Assembly (NCBI GenBank): GCA_019241915.1
Contig: JAFAWI010000147.1
Coordinates: 1-8,879, forward strand
Length of the DNA stretch: 8,879 nt
Direction of reading: 5' to 3'
DNA from: Alphaproteobacteria bacterium
Lineage (GTDB): Bacteria; Pseudomonadota; Alphaproteobacteria; ATCC43930; CGMCC-115725
In this document: positions 1 through 5,655 of the stretch, piece by piece
How the letters are laid out: each line of letters starts with the position of its first letter
Numbering within the stretch: the stretch's first letter is position 1
Translations under genes and position numbers: made by a program
The notes under the pieces: model-generated
Databases searched by the model: none
Told to the model about the DNA's origin: nothing
What the model saw: only the letters and a program-made list of their open reading frames with translations

Positions 1-333
1 CATCTCGGCCGCCGCCAGACGCGGGATGACGGCGCGCTTGACCATATAGCGGTCGCGTGCGGTCGCGGCGTAGACATGGCGCAGATCGGCGATCGCGGCG
101 CGCAGGTCGGGGTAGAGGCGCGCCTTGTCGAGCACGCTGTCGGCGCCGCTCGCGGCGTTGACAGCCTTGGGGTTGGGCCAGCCGTCGCGCGGCCGCACCA
201 GGCGCAGATCGTCGAGCCCGCAATTGAGCATCGCCCGCGCCGCGGTGCCGATGTTCTCGCCGAGCTGCGGCTCGACCAGCACGATCGCCGGCCCGCCGGT
301 CAGCCGTGGCTTTTTATGGTCGGTGCCGGCCAA
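1..333 (-). CDS. trmJ: SpoU/TrmJ-family tRNA 2'-O-methyltransferase, N-terminal part
   Basis: The first 111 codons of a SpoU (SPOUT) RNA methyltransferase; the rest lies left of the window. The TrmJ family 2'-O-methylates position 32 of the tRNA anticodon loop using S-adenosylmethionine. Seen: a beta strand AIVLVEPQLGENIGTAARAM at residues 16-35, containing the N-x-G-x-x-x-R type SpoU motif 1, then CGLDDLRLVRP (38-48), and RDRYMVKRAVIPRLAA near residues 94-109, typical of bacterial TrmH-group-1/TrmJ proteins. The start is TTG at 333-331. No ATG or GTG lies in frame between it and the domain, and an in-frame TGA sits two codons upstream at 339-337. A G-rich tract (GGGTGAGGG) abuts the start, so the ribosome site is poor. 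The knotted SAM-binding C-terminus is out of view, so TrmJ rather than another SpoU member is an inference from N-terminal similarity. A promoter with a LexA-like box lies about 190 nt upstream. Confidence 0.86.
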   Translation of the reverse strand, partial: MAGTDHKKPRLTGGPAIVLVEPQLGENIGTAARAMLNCGLDDLRLVRPRDGWPNPKAVNAASGADSVLDKARLYPDLRAAIADLRHVYAATARDRYMVKRAVIPRLAAAEM

Positions 334-335
334 CC

Positions 336-390
336 CTCACCCGTCGCGCTGCGCGCATTACCCTCTCCAGCAAGCGGGAGAGGGCACAAC
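336..390. repeat. GC-rich hairpin repeat resembling dispersed alphaproteobacterial intergenic repeats
   Basis: A perfect 8-bp inverted repeat, CCCTCTCC at 361-368 and GGAGAGGG at 377-384, has an 8-nt loop. It is preceded by a CTCACCCG tract (336-343) and a GCGC-rich segment with internal symmetry (345-356). From general knowledge, the combination of a 'CCCTCACCCG' start and a 'CCCTCTCC...GGGAGAGGG' hairpin looks like short palindromic elements scattered between genes of many alphaproteobacteria; I cannot count copies from one window. The left end directly abuts the trmJ TTG start, so the trmJ leader and its G-rich ribosome site are made of this sequence. It could also act as a stem-loop in the trmJ leader RNA. 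Confidence 0.6.
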
Positions 391-408
391 CCGTCTCGTT
401 TCGCGAAT

Positions 409-462
409 TAACAGGAGGCCGCCTCCTGTTATCCACCTGTTATCGCGCAACGTAACAGGAGG
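409..462. repeat. Four copies of a TAACAGGAGG-type element in two inverted pairs
   Basis: TAACAGGAGG occurs at 409-418 and 453-462 on the plus strand. Its exact reverse complement is at 422-431, and a one-mismatch reverse complement (CCACCTGTTA) is at 433-442. The first pair forms a 23-nt dyad (409-431) with 11-bp arms around a single central base. The second pair forms a 7-bp stem (436-442 with 453-459) around a 10-nt loop. The block lies about 65 nt downstream of the promoter that faces trmJ. It could be a protein-binding array, paired RNA hairpins in the leader, or remnants of a small repeat. No known consensus matches it in my memory. Confidence 0.75.
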
Positions 463-521
463 ACGAGGACGCATTGGCAGGACGCGCGACAACACGCGGG
501 ATCGGCCGTTAAATCGATGGT

Positions 522-536
522 GAACATATAAGGAAC
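522..536. promoter_or_regulatory. Putative LexA (SOS) box, GAAC-N7-GAAC
   Basis: The sequence GAACATATAAGGAAC is an exact match to GAAC-N7-GAAC, which reads GTTC-N7-GTTC on the minus strand. This direct-repeat form is the established LexA operator in Alphaproteobacteria. It overlaps the -10 hexamer of the leftward promoter described separately, the position expected for a repressor that blocks RNA polymerase. The half-sites are short, so a chance match is possible; its intergenic position on a good promoter is the main support. Confidence 0.55.
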
Positions 537-553
537 AAAAGCATCTGCGTCAA
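525..553 (-). promoter_or_regulatory. Sigma70-like promoter reading toward trmJ
   Basis: On the minus strand, a -35 element TTGACG (553-548; 5 of 6 to TTGACA) and a -10 element TATATG (530-525; 4 of 6 to TATAAT) are separated by exactly 17 nt. Transcription would start near 518, giving trmJ a leader of roughly 185 nt that contains all the inverted repeats of this region. The -35 lies only 4 nt past the cysS stop codon, so this unit can be expressed independently of cysS. The -10 is embedded in the LexA-like box. Confidence 0.6.
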
Positions 554-556
554 CGT

Positions 557-1927
557 TCAACCACGCCGCCATGTCGTGCCACCGGGTCCGTCCTCCAACA
601 GGATGCCATCGGCGGCAAGCTCGTCGCGGATGCGGTCGGCATCGGCGAAACGGCGCTCCTTACGCGCCAGCGCCCGTGCGGCGATCTGTGCCTCGATGTC
701 TTTGGCATCGGCCTCGCCGCCGCGCAGCCATTCGTCCGGCGAATTTTGTAACAAACCGAGCAGCCGGCCGCTCGCCGCGAGTGCGTGCTGCAGCCGCGCG
801 CGTTCCGCCCTGCTGGCGCGGTTGATCGCGCCCGTCAGCTCATGCATGTGCGACAACGCCAGCGGCGCGTTGAGATCGTCGCTGAGCGCCAGCCGCACAT
901 CGTCGTCGACGTATCCATCCGACGGCGCGATCTCCGTTTCCAGTGCGCGATAAAAGCGGTCGAGCGTCTGCCGCGCTTCGTGCAGGCGGTCTTCGGTCCA
1001 GTCGAGCGGCGCGCGGTAATGCGTGCCGAGCAGCGCCAATCGGACGACTTCGCCCGGCGCCTGAGCCAGGGCGTCGCGCACGGTGATGAAGTTGCCTTCG
1101 GACTTCGCCATCTTGGCGCCGGCGACGGTCAGCATGCCGTTGTGCATCCAGATGCGCGCAAAATCCTGCGGGCCGGCGCCGCCATGCGCGCAGACGCTTT
1201 GCGCGATCTCGTTCTCGTGGTGCGGAAAGATCAGGTCGAGCCCGCCGCCGTGGATGTCAAAGGTTTCGCCCAGCGTGTTCTCGCTCATCGCCGAGCATTC
1301 GATGTGCCAGCCGGGCCGGCCGCGGCCCCAGGGACTACCCCAGCCCGGCTGATCCCGGGTCGAGGGTTTCCACAAGACAAAATCGCCGGGGTCTTCCTTG
1401 AAGGGCGCGACCTCGACCCGCGCCCCGGCGATCATGTCCTTGCGGCTGCGTCGGGACAGTGCGCCGTATTTGGCATAGGACGCGACACGGAACAGCGCGT
1501 GCCCCTCGGCCGCGTAGGCGTGCCCGGCGGCGATCAGCCGCTCGATCAACGCGATCATCTGCGGGATGTACTGTGTTGCGCGCGGCTCGATGTCGGGCGG
1601 CAGACTGCCGAGCGCGGCCATGTCTTCGTGATACTGCGCCGTGGTTCGCGCGGTCACCTCGCCGATCGTCTGGCCACTCGCCTCAGCCGCGGCCATGATC
1701 TTGTCTTCGACGTCGGTGATGTTGCGCACGTATTTGACGTGCGCCGCGCCGTATTCGTGGCGCAGCACGCGGTAGAGCAGGTCGAACGCCACGACGGCGC
1801 GGGCGTTACCGATATGCGCGTAGTCGTAGACCGTCGGGCCGCAGACATACATGCGGACGTTCTGCGAATCGATCGGCCGGAATTCTTCCTTCCGGCGGGT
1901 CAGCGAGTTGTAGAGCACGAGCGCCAT
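557..1927 (-). CDS. cysS: Cysteinyl-tRNA synthetase
   Basis: A 456-residue class I aminoacyl-tRNA synthetase that charges tRNA-Cys with cysteine using ATP in the cytoplasm; E. coli CysS has 461 residues. Seen: CGPTVYDYAHIGNAR at residues 29-43 with the HIGH-type motif HIGN (38-41); FVLWKPS; WHIECSAMS with C211; FPHHENEIAQS with H236 and E240; and the KMSKS loop as KMAKS (272-276). C29, C211, H236 and E240 correspond to the zinc ligands known for E. coli CysRS. The C-terminal DALR-type helical domain includes DDLNAPLAL and ends in a lysine/arginine-rich helix and GTTWRRG. ATG at 1927-1925 is chosen because MALVLYNSLTRRKEEF is the usual family start. The frame stays open far upstream, but that stretch is only the antisense of the transporter. 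No strong ribosome site is visible. Confidence 0.97.
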   Translation of the reverse strand: MALVLYNSLTRRKEEFRPIDSQNVRMYVCGPTVYDYAHIGNARAVVAFDLLYRVLRHEYGAAHVKYVRNITDVEDKIMAAAEASGQTIGEVTARTTAQYHEDMAALGSLPPDIEPRATQYIPQMIALIERLIAAGHAYAAEGHALFRVASYAKYGALSRRSRKDMIAGARVEVAPFKEDPGDFVLWKPSTRDQPGWGSPWGRGRPGWHIECSAMSENTLGETFDIHGGGLDLIFPHHENEIAQSVCAHGGAGPQDFARIWMHNGMLTVAGAKMAKSEGNFITVRDALAQAPGEVVRLALLGTHYRAPLDWTEDRLHEARQTLDRFYRALETEIAPSDGYVDDDVRLALSDDLNAPLALSHMHELTGAINRASRAERARLQHALAASGRLLGLLQNSPDEWLRGGEADAKDIEAQIAARALARKERRFADADRIRDELAADGILLEDGPGGTTWRRG

Positions 1928-2065
1928 AAGGCGGCGAGGCGTAGCAGATTGGGGCTTTTGCGTCCATGTACCGAGCGGGCGACCCGAAAGCGTCATCGAA
2001 AGCTGCAACAACAACGGGCCGCGTTGGGGGGCGGTGCGGCCGGGCCTCGTCAGGGGCCGGCAAAC
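1928..2065. other. Divergent intergenic region between cysS and the MFS gene
   Basis: This 138-nt gap must carry the starts of both the leftward cysS and the rightward transporter transcripts. It has C- and G-runs (for example GGGGGG near 2027-2032). I could not find a convincing -35/-10 pair on either strand. An AGGGG tract at 2052-2056, nine nt before the ATG at 2066, is the likely ribosome site of the transporter. Confidence 0.4.
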
Positions 2066-3424
2066 ATGCGAGATAGCGGTATGCACGACGCAGTACCACA
2101 AGCGGGGCGGGCCGGCCCGCTCGCGCTGCTTGCCGCGCGCCGCTTCGGCCCGCTGTTCACCACGCAGTTTCTCTCGGCCTTCAACGACAACGCGCTGAAA
2201 AATGCGCTGGTGCTGATGCTCGCCTATCGGCCCGAGCTGGCGCGCGGATTGCCGGCCGCGATGCTGATACCGCTCGCCGGGGCGCTGTTCATCCTGCCGT
2301 TCTTTCTCGGCTCGGCGACCGCCGGGCAGCTCGCCGATTCGCACGACAAGTCGAAGATCATCCAGATCATCAAGCTGACCGAGATCATCGTGATGGGGGC
2401 GGCGGCGGTCGCGGTGCTGACGCAGAGCACATGGTCGCTGCTGGCGCTGCTGTTTGTGATGGGGATCGAGGCGACATTCTTCGGCCCGCTCAAATATGCG
2501 ATCCTGCCGGACCTGCTGCGCATCGACGAGCTGCTGCTCGGCAATGCGCTGGTCGAAGCCGGCACCTTTATGGCAATCCTGTTCGGCACCATCGCCGGCA
2601 TGCTGATCGCGACGAGCCATGGCGCGCATACGGTGTCGGCGCTGATCGTGCTGATCGCGCTGGGCGCCTGGGGCGCCAGCCGGGCGATCCCGACGACCGC
2701 GCCGTCGGCGCCCGGTGCGCGGGTCGAGCCGAACTTTGTCGCGGCGACGGCGCATCTGATCGCGGATTCGCGGCGCGAGGCGGTGCGCTTTCGCTCGATC
2801 CTCGGCATTTCGTGGTTCTGGCTCGTCGGCGCCACCTACCTGTCGCAATTCCCGACCTATGTCCGCAACTACCTGCGCGCCGAAGAAACGGTGGTAACGC
2901 TGCTTTTGACCGTCTTTTCGGTCGGGATCGGCGCCGGCTCGCTGCTCGGCAGCCGCATTCTTAAAGGCAAGATCAGCGCCCGCATCGCCCCGTGGGGGGC
3001 GCTCGGCATGGCGCTGTTTTCGATCGATCTGTGGCTGGCGAGTCCGAGCCGCGAGCTGGCCGACCCCGGCGCGTTGCTGGGGGTGGCCGGTTTCCTCAAG
3101 GCCGGCGGCCATTGGCGCATTCTCGCCGACCTGTTGGGGATCGCGGTCGCCGGTGGCGTGTTTGTGCTGCCGCTTTACGCGCTGTTGCAGACCGCCGGCG
3201 ACGAGCACCGACGGGCGCGCGCGATCGGCGCCAACAATGTCGTCAACGCCGCGGCGATGGTGCTGTCGGCGGTTGCCGTCATCGGGCTGCTCGCCGCCGG
3301 GATGAGCGTGCCGGCGCTGTTCCTGCTGACCGGCATCGCGACGCTGGCCGTCGCCGCCTGGTTCTGGCGGCTGCGCGATGTGCTGGTGCCGGGCGGCGAG
3401 ACCGCGGCGGCGCGGGCGGATTAA
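2066..3424 (+). CDS. MFS transporter, LplT/lysophospholipid-flippase-like
   Basis: A 452-residue inner-membrane protein of the major facilitator superfamily with about 12 hydrophobic segments. Seen: N-terminal FTTQFLSAFNDNALKNALV (31-49); the MFS loop 2-3 signature as GQLADSHDKSK (87-97); FFGPLKYAILPDLL (138-151); and RARAIGANNVVNAAAMV (383-399). This set is typical of the LplT branch and of the MFS domain fused to acyltransferase in Aas-type proteins. LplT moves lysophospholipids across the inner membrane for re-acylation; that function here is by analogy. The protein stops after the last helix with a short polar tail, and no PlsC or AMP-ligase domain follows. ATG 2066 is preferred because AGGGG lies nine nt upstream; a second in-frame ATG at 2081 is possible. 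The reading frame is open upstream to 785 only because it runs antisense to cysS. The DUF3108 gene follows 72 nt downstream and could be cotranscribed. Confidence 0.87.
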   Translation: MRDSGMHDAVPQAGRAGPLALLAARRFGPLFTTQFLSAFNDNALKNALVLMLAYRPELARGLPAAMLIPLAGALFILPFFLGSATAGQLADSHDKSKIIQIIKLTEIIVMGAAAVAVLTQSTWSLLALLFVMGIEATFFGPLKYAILPDLLRIDELLLGNALVEAGTFMAILFGTIAGMLIATSHGAHTVSALIVLIALGAWGASRAIPTTAPSAPGARVEPNFVAATAHLIADSRREAVRFRSILGISWFWLVGATYLSQFPTYVRNYLRAEETVVTLLLTVFSVGIGAGSLLGSRILKGKISARIAPWGALGMALFSIDLWLASPSRELADPGALLGVAGFLKAGGHWRILADLLGIAVAGGVFVLPLYALLQTAGDEHRRARAIGANNVVNAAAMVLSAVAVIGLLAAGMSVPALFLLTGIATLAVAAWFWRLRDVLVPGGETAAARAD

Positions 3425-3429
3425 CGTTT

Positions 3430-3469
3430 CCCGGTTTTCGCCGGGCGGCGAATCGCGCATAGTCGCGAT
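3430..3469 (+). other. Two small inverted repeats between the MFS and DUF3108 genes
   Basis: CCCGG (3430-3434) pairs with CCGGG (3441-3445) around TTTTCG, and ATCGCG (3452-3457) pairs with CGCGAT (3464-3469) around a 6-nt loop. Neither is followed by a T-run on the plus strand, so an intrinsic terminator is not supported. They may be leader or processing stem-loops in a transporter-DUF3108 transcript, or chance pairings in GC-rich DNA. Confidence 0.3.
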
Positions 3470-3496
3470 CCCCCAAAGCAAAGCCCCCGGTGTCGG

Positions 3497-4312
3497 ATGG
3501 GTAGTGAACGATCTCGATCGGCGGCGGCTGCGCTGGCCGTCTCAGTCCTTGTCGGCGCGGCGGCCGCGACGCCGGCCGCCGCCGGCGACCGGCTCGACGC
3601 GCGCTTCGAGATTTTCGGCTTTGCCGGTTTGCATGTGCTGACCGACCAGACCAGCGCCGAGGAGCGGCCGGGCGGCTACGCGATCGCCACCAACCTCAAC
3701 ACGCGCGGCCTCGCCAGCGCCTTTGTCGATCTGCGCAGCCATTCGGAGGTTTACGGCAAGCTGGCGGACGACAAGCCGCGGCCGGAGGCCTATCGCGCCG
3801 AGATTTCGCGCAACGGCGCCGACCGCACGTTCGGCCTCAACTATCTCGGCGACGGCGACGTCGTCGACACCGCGCCGGCGGCGTCCAAGGAGGCGGCCTA
3901 TCTCGAAGGCGTGAAGTCGCGCGGGACGGTCGATCAGTTGACCGCGTACTTCCTGGTCGAGCGGCAGCTCGCGCGGCGCGGCAGCTGTCAGCTCACGGTC
4001 CCGGTGTTCGACGGCAACGAGCTCTACCGGCTGCGCTTTTCAGACCTCAAGGACGAGACGCTGAAGGCCGACAGCCACCAAAGCTTCAGCGGCCCCGCAC
4101 ATGTCTGCGAGGTCGTGCGCGAGATGGTCGTCGCCAACCCGGACAAAAAAGAAGGAACCTATGACCGCGGCCGGCTCTGGTATGCCCGGCTGCTGCCGGA
4201 CAACCGCGTCGTCCCGGTGCGCATGGTCTATGAGACGCCGTTCGGCAATATCGACGGCTACCTCGCCGAAGTGAGCGGCTACGGCGTCCACCTTAAGTTC
4301 ATGGACCAGTAG
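3497..4312 (+). CDS. Exported DUF3108-domain protein
   Basis: A 271-residue protein of unknown function. An N-terminal signal peptide is clear: a basic start (MGSERSRS), a hydrophobic alanine/valine/leucine core (9-24) and a probable cut after about residue 29 (TPAAA/GD). The mature part matches my memory of DUF3108 proteins: a repeated beta-strand layout, TVDQLTAYFLVERQL (144-158), CQLTVPVFDGNELYRLRFSD (164-183), SGPAHVCEVV (198-207) and LLPDNRVVPVRMVYETPFG (232-250). The mature part has just two cysteines, C164 and C204, in the domain core, which could form a periplasmic disulfide. DUF3108 is expected to be a periplasmic or envelope-associated beta-rich domain; its role is not known to me. 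The ATG at 3497 has only a weak G-rich tract before it. The gene is convergent with prfB. DUF1849/EipB was considered as an alternative family, but the motif order fits DUF3108 better. Confidence 0.83.
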   Translation: MGSERSRSAAAALAVSVLVGAAAATPAAAGDRLDARFEIFGFAGLHVLTDQTSAEERPGGYAIATNLNTRGLASAFVDLRSHSEVYGKLADDKPRPEAYRAEISRNGADRTFGLNYLGDGDVVDTAPAASKEAAYLEGVKSRGTVDQLTAYFLVERQLARRGSCQLTVPVFDGNELYRLRFSDLKDETLKADSHQSFSGPAHVCEVVREMVVANPDKKEGTYDRGRLWYARLLPDNRVVPVRMVYETPFGNIDGYLAEVSGYGVHLKFMDQ

Positions 4313-4499
4313 CGGCTGCACCTGCCGCCAGAGGTGGACGCGAGGCGGCCTGACAGCCTGTTCTTCGTCACAGCGGGAATGCCGGTATCCCGGTTCGGCG
4401 CGGCCGAGCGGTTGAAAGGTGGGTCCCGCCTTCGCCGCGACGATGTGGCACTGCGGCCGGTCAGGCGGACCCCTGCACGATGAAGCGAAGGGATGCGCG
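4313..4499. other. Convergent intergenic region with degenerate repeat-like sequence
   Basis: This 187-nt gap lies between the stop codons of the DUF3108 gene and prfB. Positions about 4367-4443 start with TCGTCACAGCGGGA and end with TCCCGCCTTCGCCGCGACGA. These are imperfect inverted ends of the kind seen in the common 'CGTC...CCCGCG/CGCGGGG...GACG' intergenic palindromes of proteobacteria. Several short GC-rich stems are possible, for example around GCCGGTATCCCGG. No stem with a T-run on either strand was found, so no intrinsic terminator is called. Confidence 0.35.
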
Positions 4500-5631
4500 C
4501 TACCCGGTCTTGAGCGCGTCGGCGCCTTCGATGCGCGCGGCGAGGGCGGCGGACAGGAAGCGGTCGATATCGCCATCCAGCACCGCCGGTGCGTTGCCGA
4601 TTTCGACCCCGGTGCGCAGGTCCTTGACCATCTGGTACGGCTGCAGCACGTAGGAGCGGATCTGGTGGCCCCAGCCGATATCGGTCTTTGACGCGTTCAT
4701 CGCGTCGGTCTGCGCTTCGCGCTTTTGCAGCTCAAGCTCGTAGAGCCGCGCGCGCAGCATCGCGAACGCCTGCGCCCGGTTCTGGTGCTGCGACCGCTCG
4801 CTCTGGCAGGCGACGGCGACCGGCTCGGCGCCCGGCAGCGTGTAGGTGAGCCGCACCGCGCTGTCGGTCTTGTTGACGTGCTGGCCGCCAGCGCCCGACG
4901 AGCGGTAGGTGTCGACGCGCAGGTATTTGTCCTCGATCGCGATCTCGATCTTGTCGTCGATCACCGGGTAGACCCAGGCCGAGGCAAAGCTGGTGTGCCG
5001 CCGCGCCGCCGAATCGAACGGCGAGATGCGCACCAGCCGATGCACGCCGCTTTCGGTCTTGAGCCAGCCATAGGCGTTGCCGCCTTTGACCAGCACCGTC
5101 GCCGATTTGATGCCCGCGCCTTCGCCGGCGCTTTCTTCGACCCATTCGACTTTGTAGTCATGCGCCTCGGCCCAGCGGACGTACATGCGCAGCAGCATCT
5201 CGGCCCAGTCCTGCGCCTCGGTGCCGCCGCTGCCGGCATGGACTTCGAGGTAGCAATCGTTGCCGTCGGCCTCGCCCGAAAGCAGGCTTTCGAGCTCGCG
5301 CTTGGCCGCCTCGTCGCGCAGCTTTTCGAGCGTCGCCTCGGCTTCCTTGACGATGCCGTCATCGCCCTCGGCCTCGCCGAGTTCGATCAGCTCAACGGCG
5401 TCGCGATAGTCCTGCTCGATGCGTTTGTAGCCGCCGACCAGATGGTCGAGCCGGGTGCGCTCGCGCATCAGCGCCTGCGCCGCCGCGGTGTCGTTCCACA
5501 GATTGGGGTCTTCGGCCTTCTCGTTCAGCTCGGCGAGCCGGCGCGTCGCGACATCCCAGTCAAAGATGCCTCCGCAACAAAGAGAGCGATTTCTCGATGT
5601 CGTCGACGAGCGCCTGGGTTTCCGCGCGCAT
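4500..5631 (-). CDS. prfB: Peptide chain release factor 2 (programmed +1 frameshift)
   Basis: RF2 recognises UGA and UAA stop codons in the ribosomal A site and triggers peptide release. The gene is split in two frames: 23 codons from the ATG at 5631 (MRAETQALVDDIEKSLSLLR...) reach an in-frame TGA at 5562-5560, and the frame continuing from GAC at 5561-5559 runs to 4500. Skipping one T yields 376 residues, against 365 in E. coli. Seen in the joined protein: the SPF stop-codon discriminator at 203-205 and the catalytic GGQ at 248-250 (E. coli 205-207 and 250-252), followed by HVNKTDSAVR. The N-terminal LDWDVATRRLAELN and DPNLWND are typical RF2. A ribosome site AGGAAGG (5644-5638) sits six nt before the ATG. 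The start is 24 nt after the mrcA stop, suggesting an mrcA-prfB operon. Expression would be autoregulated through the frameshift. Confidence 0.96.
5559..5573 (-). promoter_or_regulatory. prfB: prfB programmed +1 frameshift site
   Basis: On the minus strand the sequence GGAGG-CAT-CTT-TGA-C runs from 5573 to 5559. It has the three parts of the known RF2 recoding signal: an internal Shine-Dalgarno (GGAGG, 5573-5569) three nt upstream, the slippery leucine codon CTT (5565-5563), and the UGA stop followed by C (5562-5559). When RF2 is scarce, termination at this UGA is slow and the ribosome slips one base forward onto TTT/GAC, making more RF2. The spacing equals that of E. coli prfB. Confidence 0.95.
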
Positions 5632-5655
5632 GATCCACCTTCCTATGGTCTTGGC

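Noticed and set aside
429..437. TTATCCACC, one base off a DnaA box (TTATCCACA)
   Set aside because: It is a single imperfect box, mostly made by the TAACAGGAGG-type repeats, with no cluster of boxes or AT-rich unwinding region, so an origin is not supported.
358..474. A 38-codon minus-strand frame in the trmJ leader (ATG at 474), a possible leader peptide or SOS small protein
   Set aside because: It has no ribosome site, its frame runs through the inverted repeats, and its composition is proline/arginine-rich with no hydrophobic or toxin-like pattern.
76..523. Overlapping plus-strand frames at 76-411 and 125-523
   Set aside because: They are mostly antisense to the trmJ N-terminus, which has clear SpoU motifs, and they extend into the repeat region without any domain-like sequence.
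785..3424. An 879-codon plus-strand frame suggesting a large fusion protein ahead of the transporter
   Set aside because: The first 427 codons are antisense to cysS and have no recognisable domain. The real start at 2066 has a ribosome site and the family's usual N-terminus.
557..3481. A 974-codon open frame on the minus strand, twice the length of CysS
   Set aside because: Only the last 456 residues are CysS. The upstream part is arginine/glutamine/histidine-rich low-complexity sequence antisense to the clearly real MFS transporter, a usual effect of high GC at third codon positions.
5500..5631. prfB as a frameshifted pseudogene
   Set aside because: The frame change falls exactly at the known RF2 recoding site (internal Shine-Dalgarno, CTT, TGA, C), and the SPF and GGQ motifs are intact, so it is programmed frameshifting.
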